A DNA stretch of 64,000 bases from Phanerodontia chrysosporium (taxonomy: Eukaryota > Basidiomycota > Agaricomycetes > Polyporales > Phanerochaetaceae), in NCBI GenBank assembly GCA_001910725.1, contig MJGA01000006.1, positions 496,001 through 560,000 on the forward strand. The letters run 5' to 3'. This document shows, piece after piece, positions 25,301-36,589 of this stretch; position 1 is the first letter of the stretch; the number at the start of each line of letters is the position of its first letter. The notes under the pieces are model-generated. The model ran no database searches, was not told the origin of the DNA, and worked only from the letters and a program-made list of their open reading frames with translations. The translations under genes were made by a program, and so were the position numbers.

Positions 25301-28300
25301 GCGCGGTGGCGGCGCGTACGTAACCTGCCAGACCTTGGACGCAGGAGGAACCGCGGACGAATGTCAGATCCTGGGCACAATCTTGTTATGCGGCGGCGGT
25401 CTACCGGGGACCGTTCTTGTTGCAGGCCATCGATTGGGAGCAGGCTGAGTGGCAGCATGAAAAAGACGTTGCGGTGACGCTGCTCTGCCGGCGGCGACGG
25501 GGCGATCGCGGGCCCTGTGACCGCCTCCTGAGGGGCCTCTCGGAATTCGGACAGGACGCGGTGCGTCGGCAGGACGAGCGGGCCCGGGGCTTCGACCCTC
25601 TGGGTGCTCGCAGCGGATGGCCTAAATCTCGGGAGCACGTCGACACGAGCTTGGCAGGCGCCAAAGCGCGCGCGCGTCGCGCCGCCTGCGTTCGCCGCTG
25701 GCGGGCGCGCACCGACGGTCCGAGCCCCTCGGGATCGGCGGAGGCAGGCCCAGCGGAGCGCGATCGATCGGGGCGCCATCTCTTTGTGCGTGCTGCAGGG
25801 CCCTGCCCTGGCAACGGTGCGGTTTTTGTTGTCGTGCACGCGTCTGGCGCTGTGCGGCGGTCAGGTGCGCGTGCACGCGTGTCGTAGCAACGAAACTCTG
25901 CGCGCGCGGCGCCCGCCGGGGCTGACAATAGCGGGCTGCGTGCGCTGCGCCACGCCTCCTGAGCTGCGCAGGGCACGCCTGCGCGCGCTGCAACAATACG
26001 GGAGGAATGCTGGTGGGCGGCGTCCGTGCCGGGCCTAGTGCCTGTGCACGCATCGGTGCACCGCCGGCGCGCGCGCGCGGGTGCGCCTTTGTTTCTCTTC
26101 GGGGGCTTGCCTTCATGCCTGCGGGGGGCGTGGCTCGCAGCGAAGGTTCCGTCACGTTCATTTCCGCCCGGCGTGCAGCACCCACAGGCCTCCGCGTACC
26201 TTGGGGCTGGAAATCAATCACGAACGTCATAGAAACAACTGGGCTGCATACGCAATGAAGAGCTTGTTTGCGCGAAAAACACTCGCGGCGGGCCCAGGGT
26301 CCCCGCCCTCGTAATGAACCCGCGACAGCCCATGACCGACGCGTGCCTCGACTCTCTGCGACGAGCCAGCGCGCCTGTCACGCGGAGAGCGCACGGTCCG
26401 CATTCGTCTGCCCCGAGAAGGTTCGGGCTCGCCAGGGTGGCGGGGAGCCCGTACGACAACCGTATGTCATTTTCCGTGCTAAACTCCACAAAGCATAACA
26501 GCACATGCATCCCTGGGTGGCGCTGCGGCCTCGCTGATGGCCTGGCCGCGCAGGGTGCCTGGAGACCTGCCGCGCATGCGCGAGCCCCGTCCAGCCGCAC
26601 GTGCACGCGTGCGCGCCGCCTCACCCTGGCCACACGCGCGCTATGCCCAGCTGGGACGCCTCGGACGCGCGAGCACGCCGCGGGCGGGCATTGGCATGCA
26701 TTTATCAGAGGGTTTCCCGCGTGCGAGGCGCCGCGCGCGCCTGGTGGAGGGCGCCCGGGCGTGCCCCAAGCGTGCGCGGAGACGTCGTACGTACACCCTG
26801 TGCGCTCACGTACAGCGTGCCCCGACACGGCGACGCTCTGGGCGGCTGCGCGACGTGCAGGGGCACTAGGTTGCCCGACCCGCGGCGCGGCCCTGCGGGG
26901 CTGTGGGTGGATCGAGGCGAGCAGAACGGGGAACCTGAGCCCTCCCTGGGCGATAGCGATCGTGCTGGGAAAGGCGGTGTGCGGCCCTCAGGAAAGCGAT
27001 TTCCTTTGCGGCGTGTGCAGTGTCGAAACGGCATATGTGTGAGCTTGCTGTCGATGCAGTCGGCCATGAGCAGCTTCTAGTGTCCTGGGAAATTTGGCTT
27101 CCCGTTCTCGTACAGCGTGATGAGCAAGTCCGTGAGAGTCCAATAGGAGGGTGCTACCGTCGGATGCTGCCAGAGCCGGGAGGAGTGCGGAGGCGAAGCG
27201 TATCGTTCGATGAGACGAGGCAAGCTGAATTTCAGTAATATAGGCTGAACATAACGCGGAAAGTGGTCTGAACGTGTGCTTCATACACGCATGACCTCCT
27301 GTGGTGGCGGCGGCGTTGTGAGCTCAGCGCGGGGTCGAGGAGCCGGCATTGCTCACCTGGCACCATTCCTCATGATATAAGCGTAGCATTACGTTCTTGC
27401 AACCCAAACACAATTGCATATGACACTTGGCAATCAGTACCATTGGAGAGGAGCATATGGAAGCGTGCAAAGGAGGGATCGTCGCCTCGCAGCCACCGAC
27501 TTCATGCCTGTTCAGGAAACTATCCGATAAGCGACTCCCGGTGATGATCTCGAGTCCTTCCGACCACTGTAATCTTATCTGCACTCTGCCCTTGATGCAC
27601 CATCCCAATTTCCCGTTGTTGCTAGTGTATAACAGGCTTTCTGAACACGTACAGCTCCACAAGGTCATCCAGACCTCAGATGCGGGCACTACAATTCAAT
27701 CATGCGTAGGTGTCTTATTCCTGTATACGTCCTGGCAGTTCGGGTGGCGGTAGACCTCTGCACGGACCAAGTCTCTGACCCCTCGGGACAGTCAGGAGCC
27801 TCGCAACGTGTACCTCGGAAATAGGCACTCGCGTGTCGCGTTCCAGAGCTATAACAGCGAATTAGCACAAGAGCCTTCAATACCCGTGGACTTCCTTCGC
27901 ACACGCGGACGACGGCGCGACGAAGCATGTCTGAATGAGATTGAAGCTCGCCCTGTCGATACTCGGGATGCGCGGATGATAATAGCAGGGCTCTACCAGT
28001 GAGTCGGCCGTGGCAGCTGTGCATCCCCTGTCGTGCCGAGACCGCTCAGCAGCTGACGCCGCCTCGCTCCAGGTGCAGCTCAGACATGTCCCGGTCGCAC
28101 AGAAGAGAAGGCAGAGGGCCGACGACATCCCTTGATACCCCATAGCACCCCAGACCGCTCGACGCAGCCGCGAAGGGCGCCGCTCCTGTGCGTGGGATCC
28201 CGGGCAATACAAGTGCGTCTCGCCGTGCGCTTCAGCCTGGCCAACTGACCTTCGCGAGCCGCGAGAGCCCAGGCCTCCTGGCGTGCGTCCTCGCGGCCCA

Positions 28301-29366
28301 TTGGCTGCCCGTCGCGCGTCCCTGGGGCATCAACGGGTGATCTGTGGCCGATGGCTCGATACCGAGCACCGAGTGTCGTTGTCGGACACGCTCTGCCCGC
28401 ACGCGGCGTCGTGACGTCAAGTGCCGGGCGCACACGCGCCCGCAGGGTCGACGCGGGCTGCAGCGCGCAGGTGGCCCCCGCCGGTCTGGCCTCTGGTCCC
28501 TAGGAGCACAGGGCCTTCCACGCACGAACAGATGCCGGCATTGCGCCCTTCCATTCTGCGGGCCGTGCCCAGCAGCCATACATACGCCCTGCTCGCGCGA
28601 CATACTTACATGTTCGGTCGCTTTTCCCCTCTCGCGCACAGTACTGCACGGCTCGCCAGGGCCTCGCCAGGTTCGTGGGTCAATTCGTACGGCGATAGCG
28701 GGGTCGCTGATGCGATCTGGGGCAGTGCACGACGCGTCGGTCCGAGCGTATGTTCGAGAGGGCGTCTCAGCGTTCGTTATGGTTGTTCGGATGTCTGGAT
28801 GCTTCCGAGGCACATACGGGGTTGGTTCGAACCGCGAGCCTTCAGCTGTGTGTTCTAAGTGTGTCTCCTTGTTACAAAATCTGTGGAGAGTAGCCGCATC
28901 AGTGAGGCCGAATGACAGACTAGTAGAAGGGCCGAGAGTCTTATTACATACAATCTGGTACAGCTCTATATTGTTACCGTCATTTAATCCGTTGCCTGAG
29001 CGTTGATCGACTTCAAACTCTCTAGAGCTGGGTCGTCCAACTGTGGCAGGTGCTTTTGAGTAGGCAACATACCGAGATATGATCTTATATGATTGACGGT
29101 GTCCGCTGCGCTACAGTTCCTTGGTGCACAGGAAGAACGGGGTAAGAAATCGGTGCGCTGATGTGCGCTTTCGGTGGTCGCTTCGGACGTCACACCATGA
29201 ATCGAAGCAGAGAGCGATGAGTTGCGTACGCCAATACATAGAAGTACAGTAAAGTCCTTTTGCGAGAGTCACGAAAGCCATGAACAACTATACAGGCATA
29301 CACTAGTACACACTGATGATAAAGAAAGTCCTGGACAATGCCATGAGCAGAGGCCCGAGTCCGAGT
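19336..29366. other. GC-rich, CpG-dense tract with no recognisable gene (desert 2)
   Basis: About 10 kb between the ECL1-like start and the stop of the Gly-rich gene. The first several hundred bases upstream of 19335 should include the promoter and 5' UTR of the ECL1-like gene. The longest open frames (for example 23157-24404 on the minus strand) are Arg/Ala/Pro-rich and overlap frames on the other strand. I see no domain, splice pattern or RNA gene I can defend. Composition turns closer to average after about 27 kb. Confidence 0.6.
20367..20405. repeat. (ATCT)4 microsatellite and A10 run
   Basis: Four ATCT units occupy 20367-20382 and an A10 homopolymer occupies 20396-20405. They lie about 1 kb upstream of the ECL1-like start. 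Confidence 0.85.
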
Positions 29367-30078
29367 TCAACGACCGCCATTGCCACCATTGCCACCGGTA
29401 ACGGTTCCGCCGTTGGCGCTGCCGCCAATGGCGATGCCACCGTTGCCTCCAGAGGCGTTGCCGCCGTTTCCGCCGTTGCCGCCGCTGCCAAAGAAGCCTC
29501 CTGAGCCGCCGTTGCCGCCGTTGCCTCCCTTGACGGTGCCACCGTTTGCGCTACCGCCTGCCGAACTGTGAGCGAGAATACTCATGCGCGACGAAGGGGC
29601 ACATACCGAAAGCAAAGCCGCCGTTGCCGCCGTTGGCGTTGCCACCGTTGCCGCCATTGCCGCCGCTGCCGCCGAAGAAGGAGAAGTCGTTACCGCCATT
29701 GCCACCGTTGCCTCCCTTGACAGTCCCGCCGTTGGCATTGCCGCCAAACGCGAAGCCTCCGTTGGCGCCTGTTGCGCTGCCGCCATTGCCGCCATTGCCG
29801 CCGCTGCCACCGAAGAAGGAGAAGTCGCTGCCGCCGTTGCCGCCGTTGCCGCCCTTGACAGTGCCGCCGTTGGCGTTGCCGACTGCAGTCATGTCTATCA
29901 GCAAGCTGTCGTGCAAGATGCAAGGAGAATACGCACAGATGGCAGTACCGCCGTTTCCGCCAGATGCGTTTCCACCCTTTCCGCCGTTGCCTCCGCCTCC
30001 GAAGTTGAAGCCGGGTTCTGCGACGGGGACAGCGAGGGCCGCGGTCACGAAGACGAGGAGAGCGAAGAGGCCGCGCAT
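29367..30078 (-). CDS. Secreted glycine-rich tandem-repeat protein
   Basis: Exons 29937-30078, 29607-29882 and 29367-29557 sum to 609 bases, giving 202 residues in frame. The start MRGLFALLVFVTAALA is a clear signal peptide. The mature protein is almost wholly Gly/Asn: repeats of GGNGGNGGNA, NANGGTVKGG and DFSFFGGSGG in a unit of roughly 55 residues, about three copies. There is no Cys, no catalytic motif and no membrane segment after the signal. Both introns are phase 1 and fall at the same place in two different repeats, just before G(N/S)ANGGTVKGG; the middle copy and the last copy have no intron there. A cell-wall or extracellular structural role is plausible from composition only. I do not recognise a named family. 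Confidence 0.82.
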
Positions 30079-30175
30079 TGTGGTGGTATTAAGAAGAGTT
30101 GTGTGAGAGATGGGCTGGGTGCTCCCTGGATGTGCCGGACTCGACGATGATCCTCTCTCTCTGCGCAGCGAGGTT

Positions 30176-30181
30176 CTTATA
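30176..30181 (-). promoter_or_regulatory. TATA box of the Gly-rich protein gene
   Basis: TATAAG on the minus strand lies about 100 bp upstream of the ATG at 30078, a normal distance for a fungal TATA promoter. Confidence 0.5.
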
Positions 30182-33100
30182 CTGCTCTCCTAATTTGATT
30201 ATCCGTCCGGGCGGGTGCGTCGGTGTAGGGGAATGTCGTGCTTACAGGGCAGCCGAACTGGTTCAGGCCCCACAACCAAGCAATTCAGGAGAGTTTGGAG
30301 CACAGGATTGTTCCTGGTCCAGCCCTCGCGGTGATACCTTGTCCGAGCTCCTGAGAGCACATGCCCAGGCTGAACACTGTGTTAGAGGAGGCAAAGTTGA
30401 GTGCACGGCGTTAGGGAAATTCTACCGAATTCTCACATGTTACGGTGATTGCCAGCGACTTCCGCGGGCTTTCGCTGTGTCGACGTGCCTGGATACAACA
30501 GCAAGAGGGGAGCAAGATAAGCACGAACGGTGCCTCAATATGCGGCGCTTCGCAATAGCGGCAGGATTGGCGGATGACGCTGCGCCGGCCAACGAATGAA
30601 CCAGGCTTGCCGTGAGGGGCCCCTCTTGCAAATTACACGCCGCCTCGACACCGCTCCCACCGGCGCGCACAGCGAGCGTCGGTCTGGCACGCCCAAGACA
30701 CTGCCTGCGGCATAGAGGAGCCAACATTGACGCTGAATTGTCTCGGAAATCACGTAGGGTGTCGGATGACTGACCGAAATATGCGCACCTGGCACGGAAC
30801 CTGACGACATAAGCACGGCGGCCTGTGCGTACGGCTCCTAGACTTGAAGGGATGTTCTTGTCATACACCGAATTTGACGTAGGCGGGATGCCTTTACGGC
30901 GACGGTTGGCCGACGCATTCTAGGTTCTCACCCCCCTTTGCAGTGGAGAACCTGGAACATGTTGGCGACTGGCCATGTGCAGTTGGTGAGCCTAATTTAA
31001 ACTTGTGTTTTCCCGTTGGTTAGGGGCATACCCTCTATATAACGCACCTGTTTTCGAGCTTTCACTGTTGCGCACAACGATCCCTGAGCGAGAGGCTCTG
31101 CTTGCTCCGAGTAGACAGGGGCGACTGAGACCAACCAGAATATTTCCGAATACAGGAATTCATCGCTTGGTGGCGCAGCGCCTGATGCGCCATCAACTCC
31201 TCCGGCATCTGCCGTTCACCCCTTACTGTTTGAAACGTTGAGAGTCGGCGTCAAGTGTGCCAAGCGATGCACAAGCAGTTTGAAAGGGCTGTGCAGGACT
31301 GCTTTGTTCCCGACGGACACTGGTAAACCGTACATTGTTTCTTCCCTACAGTAGTATCAAACAGACTGGTTCCATGCGGTGCTACCGCGGCGGGAGGATC
31401 CCAGCAGTGAGTGGTACAGCGCTTTGCACCGCACAGTATACGTAGTTTCACTGACCACTCTGCGGCAGTTACCGGGCCACCGTCAAAGCCTCAACCTATT
31501 GAGCAGTCCATGAGAAATCTTGCAGACCTCGCAACAGGTCTCTTCTCCTGCTGGACTAAGTGCTCGGATGTCTACCCGCAGTTCGACCGCAGCGTGAGCA
31601 TCATAGCCAATCTCCAGGTCGTCAGGGCTGCATCTCGACCCTTGAAAAGGTCTCTCATCTACGGCGAGACCTTCCGGCGTTCGAAAAACCCACTGGGAAG
31701 GCAAATGACAAGGAGGAATCGAGGATCACCAAGTAGGGTTCGGGACGCTCGTCCTTTGGTGAGTGCGGTCCGAATTTTCATACAGTGCAATTGAACTTGT
31801 AGGGTCATCAACAGCCCTCAAAGCCCACGCGCGCTCCGACAGTTACGTCCTCGCACCGGTATGCTTGAAGTCCGTGACTATCGAGTCGCTCTCACCCACG
31901 CTTGACGAGTATATCAGAAAGAAGCAGTTGAATACCGGTCCAACAGCCGAAATTATTACAGGGACAGAGAGAACGCCGACAAATCCTCTCGGAGTACGGG
32001 ACGTGCTGCTAGTGAGATATATCGAGGTATATTTTGCTAGCAATATGTACCGCTTTACGATGCGCTTATTGGCCCTATAGGCCGAGGACTTTTGCTGTAT
32101 GACGGCACGCCTAATCCCCCAAGCGATGCGGCCGCAAGTTGCGTGAATGTCTTATAATAGGAGTGCCTGGACCTCGATAGACGGTCGTCTGGCCAGTACG
32201 AGTGAGAATTTGTCCCACTATAACGCCAATGCTTTCTCGGACGCTCATTCGCTTCAGTCGAAACAGTCGCACGAGCGCCGCAAAGTGGAAGGCGAGATTG
32301 CAAAACGTTCGGGTGGCCTTGCCGGACGAATGGCTGTCGTTCCCACGGCGCCTGATTTGCACCAATGGCAGGGCGGGAGCGTCGCTGAACGTACTGCCTC
32401 GCTCCTGCCAATCAGCGACCTGCCGCAGACCCTGCAGGGTGCGCGAAGTCGTTCGGCCCCCTCGTCCCGCAGGCGGCAACGGCTCGACCGCGCTTGTTTC
32501 GACCGACGTTCCCTTCGTCAGTACGTTATGCAGATCGCTCGGGTGTTGCGTCCGAGCGAGCCGACCTTTGTGCCGCTTGGGAGTCGGAGAAGAGAAGGAG
32601 ATCGGGAGAGACCTCCTCTGGCTCACCACCCTCCCTGAACGACACGACATGGACCTGTGCTCGCACCTGGAAACACGGACCGTACCCAATCCCAGGACAT
32701 CGCCCTTGGCAGGCCCTATGGGAGTGTTCGTGGGACACTCCCTCGAAGGATGCGTTAATCACGTAACGAAGGTTCTGCCGCTGTATCCGTTCCTTGTACG
32801 CACGGCTCACGTTGCCCAGCATTATGATAGGGTTCGTCCCGAAGGTCTCGCGGACTGTGAAGTCGCGCCACCGGCGGCGCCTGGGCTGTACCTCACTCCC
32901 ATGGGTTCGCATCCCTCGCGCATTGAGCGGACACTTGCTCGTCTAGACAACTCTAGGTCAGGTGGAGTCAGCGTGGATGGGTGTCCTGCACCAATGGCAT
33001 CTTTCGAACACGTCTGCGCTACGATTCGTCGGAGGACACATCGCGCGTCGGAACGTACTGACCGAAAGGTTTTCCTTGGTTACATGGTGTGAGGCTAGGC

Positions 33101-33608
33101 AGAAGCTCTAGACACGTCAATTCGTCTTCAATGCGCACTTTCCTGTATCTCTCTATCTCTTAGCTCGGCATCACTGACTCGCGTCTTCGCTCAGGTACCT
33201 TCTCTGTTGTTTACAAAGATCACTGAGTTGGGCCCATATACAAGATTTGCGATGAGTGTTGGAGTGTTAACCGGCGGTCTGTATAGACATGTTGCCTGCA
33301 AGTCAGCCGTAGAGTTGAAAACTAGCAAGCCATTTTCCTTGTCTGAAAGTTACACCTCGATCACCCATGAACCGTCCCACAAGCGGTCAGACAGATAGTG
33401 TCCAGTCAGCAGTTCGCTCCTAATGCGGGAAGGCTTAGAGAGCGAGTCGCTTCTAACCGGGTAGGCAGTGCTGCGATCATGCGACCTTATCCTCTCGTTC
33501 GAATTGAAGCGATTGCCCACATGCATTACAAAGGCCCGCAGTCCTAACAGCGCTCTACTTACAAAATAATCGGTTACGACGGAGTGTCAGTCCTACGAGC
33601 TGAAGAGA
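30182..33608. other. Gene-poor region, no recognisable gene
   Basis: I scanned the open frames on both strands. The largest, 32202-33092 (+), and the minus-strand frames 32111-32689 and 32526-32912 overlap and match no family known to me. The minus-strand frame 31483-31704 reads somewhat protein-like but has no motif. Decayed gene fragments are possible. Confidence 0.5.
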
Positions 33609-35225
33609 TCAATGTGTCATCACGAAGACAATCCCGAGGGCGCAGGACATCAGAGCGAGCGTGTTCAGAGAAAGGAATGGCAAAGCACCACTCGTAGTAG
33701 GACTGACGCTGGCAGGGCTCACGCCGCTTGTGGGCGTAGACTGTCCGGTTGGGTTTGGGCCTGAAGGCGAAGCCGTCCCTGCAGCGGACGAGTTATCGAA
33801 GATGGTCTGCAGCCCCTGGGGAGAGAATACGCGGATAGAAGCGAGCTCGAAATATGCGTTGGCATATGCGGAGGTGCCGTTGTTGATGACATTGTCGAGA
33901 TACTGTACGTGGCGAGTGGTAAGCATAGACTTCGTGGCCCTTGAGGATTGACGTACACATGCGTTCGTCTTCGTGTCTTGACATGTCTGAGCATAGACTC
34001 CTGGAGAGTCCGCCCTGTATACCTCTATCAGCGCAAAGCATCGCACAGTCATGTGAGAAGCTATACCGACCCTTGACCGCAAAGCGCGATGTCGATGATG
34101 AGTTGCTGGCCACCGAAGAAATCCGTGACATTGCAGGATGGGGTAGCGTAGGCAGCAGAAGGTGTCCCCCAGCTGCTGATGTCGAGTTGATTTGTCACAG
34201 TCTTCAGATTATCCGGAATACGCGTACGCTGTCAGGAATACGATCAGCAAAATAACAGCAATAAATAGATGCAGAGATGGCTTACAGGCCAGAACCAGAT
34301 GCTTACAGATAGACGGATGAGTGAGAAATACTCTCGTGAGAAGAATAAGAGCGTACTATATGCCGGACACGTCGTATTGTGCAGCCCACACGCCGCCGCC
34401 ATTGTTCGCAAGATTTTGGCCATAGCTGTCAGGCGTGGTCTCTTGCTATATGACGAGTTCAGTTTTATGCTATGATGCTCCGTAAAGCGCCGCTGCACAT
34501 ACAACTACACAGCCAATCGATTGGCTGCAGTCGCCCTCCGTCAGCTTGCCCGACTGTTTCTCCCCTGTGGGTATCGTGCAACCCTGGCGGGTATGTATGG
34601 ACATTTGGTTGAACTGCACCTGGTTCACTCCTTCGATGATGTCAATTTCGCCATTGTTCGGCCAGTCTACTCCTGAGGTCCAGATAGCTGGCCAGACCTA
34701 TGGTCTCATCCATTAGCGGAAATTCAAGCAGGTCTCGGTAGGGGCAACCTTACCGAGCATCCGAAAGGGACATGGATAGCATCAACTACCCACAACGTTC
34801 CAACCCCAAACCACTGTTGCGTGGTGAGGCGCACCTAAGGTAAACATCCCGTAGCGTGTGAGTACATTGTGGCTTGACGCAGATGATGCGGTCCTGCGTA
34901 CGGAGTTCCGCTTTTGCCAATACGGGACGAAAGACGTGTTGTCTAGCTTGATAATAGCATTACCAGCAGAGTTTATGAACGTCAAGCCCGTCGAGTCAGA
35001 CTTGTTGACGTAGATTTCCTGGCCTGTAGAGTGGCGACATTAGCGTCTGGAAAGCCATCTGTGATACGGTACGGGCCACACCATAAGTGGAGCCATCATA
35101 GGCACCGTAGTAATCAAAGCCGTCGAAGAATGTCGGTCCAGAGTATTCTTTAGCCAAATTGAAGCCTCCTGCTAATGCGCCGGAGACATTAGACAAGAAC
35201 ACAGCAGTAAGGATGAATAAGCCAT
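33609..35225 (-). CDS. GH16-family endo-beta-1,3(4)-glucanase (laminarinase type), GPI-anchored
   Basis: The enzyme should cleave or remodel beta-1,3-glucan at the cell surface. Spliced segments in order are GGFNLAKEYSGPTFFDGFDYY, KLDNTSFVPYWQKRNSVR, GTLWVVDAIHVPFGCSVWPA, the catalytic GH16 motif GEIDIIEG (about 34635-34658; the two Glu act as nucleophile and acid/base), QMSIHTRQGC, YGQNLANNGGGVWAAQYDVS, QLDISSWGTPSAAY and CNVTDFFGGQQLIIDIALCG. The C-terminus is Ser/Thr/Pro-rich and ends in a hydrophobic tail (LALMSCALGIVFVMTH), a GPI-attachment signal. The chosen ATG at 35225 reads MAYSS and then leaves frame; one extra T near 35219-35220 gives a textbook signal peptide MALFILTAVFLSNVSGALA. 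The family call is firm. Several exon edges are approximate. Confidence 0.88.
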
Positions 35226-36589
35226 CGCGTGAATACGCTCCGCGTTGGCGAGGTCCCTCGCGCGCTGGTAGAGGGGAGACAGAGGATACAGACAAGTGTG
35301 CCCTGCTGTCAAGGAATATAAGGGCATGACTGTGTCGAGATGATACGTACCTGTCGTACTTCTCAAGCACATGGTCGCTGTGAACATCCGTCCACTGCCC
35401 TGACCTGGTCCGTGCTCGCCGGCGGAATGGTGCTTCCACGTACTCCGCGCACGCTCTTAGGTTTGATCACAGTTAGCTCGTACTTTTTAAAACCTCAGCA
35501 CACTTGTTGCTGGCCAGTAAGGACTGACCACATGCAGTAACTTTCGCCGAATCGCGGGAATGAGAGTGTTCAAAGAACACGATACGATATTACCCTCATC
35601 AAGGGTCTAATAAACAAAGCCTTAGCCAGCAGTGACATTGCTATAGTCCTGATTGTCTGCAGAATAGCGTTTAGAGGGCAAACGCTGGACATGACATGAC
35701 ACGAACCTCGCGTGTAGAGCCCTGTTTTCAGGCCGGATGCGCTTACATATACGACGCAGTATTACTCACCAGGTTTTTGTTAAACAATGGCGTGTTGTCG
35801 CCGTACAGGAAGCGCAACTGTCCAATGAGTCAGCGAAGCTGCGAGGCTGCCTTCTTCCGCCAGAATTTCCCAGCGTTGGTCAACAGGGCGTTCAGAAGGC
35901 GTGCGACTCGGAACGCAAATCTCGCCGTTGTTGGTGGAAAGCTGCTATGATCAGCATACGGTGGCTACGAACACTGCACGCGGCCGCTGTGGTCGATATG
36001 CTGCAAGTGTCTGTGCTCGACGTGCTAGCAGATTCTGTGTTCGGAGCGGGGATAGTGATTATGTAAGCAATCGAACCCCAAGCTCGGGCTTACTAGCCTG
36101 AGGCTTACAGTTCGCACTCCGATAAGTGACTCATTGACTGACTGGCTTACTTCGAAGTTACCCTTTTCCACATCATCACAGACATTCCAAAACATGTACA
36201 TTTCGCTCTAGACTCTTTGCGGCTGAAGCTGAAGTCCGAACATCTATTTAATGCCCAGTCATACGAGGGTCGTGCTGCATAAGAACCAACGCACGTATGC
36301 TAGTACGGCGGACGCACCTCCTTACTTGTTCATTCAGCTAGCATCCTGTGCGGACCTGAACGCAGCTATCCGTGGACTGCAGCCTGAGGCAAAGAAGGCT
36401 CTCCCGGCCAAAGTCACTTTCTAATGCGCTGACTCAGAAGGCGGTTCAAGGCGGCGTTGCGTATTTGCGCATGTGGCGAACCACGCTTCCAATTCGGGCT
36501 ATGCCGCGGTGGATAGTCAGCCGCTGCTGCTGTCGAAAATGACAGTGAGGAAAGCCTGGTTTGTAACTCTGCCTCTACCTTCCACCCAC
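35226..36589. other. Intergenic region between GH16 and second S10 gene (divergent promoters)
   Basis: No gene is recognised. On the minus strand around 35770-35945 there is a short protein-like stretch (containing RFLYGDNTPLFNKNL) interrupted by a stop. I could not assign it, and it may be a gene remnant. Both flanking genes diverge from here. Confidence 0.45.

Noticed and set aside
8600..28500. Many CCAAT/ATTGG boxes in the gene deserts
   Set aside because: A rough expectation for this base composition is about ten per 8 kb on both strands, close to what I saw, so no enrichment is claimed.
28808..28822. tRNA-like T-loop word GGTTCGAACC
   Set aside because: The 60-70 bases before it do not fold into a cloverleaf that I can draw; no D-arm or anticodon arm is evident.
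32202..33092. A 296-codon plus-strand open frame
   Set aside because: No motif recognised; two minus-strand frames overlap it and composition is Arg/Pro-rich. It may be chance.
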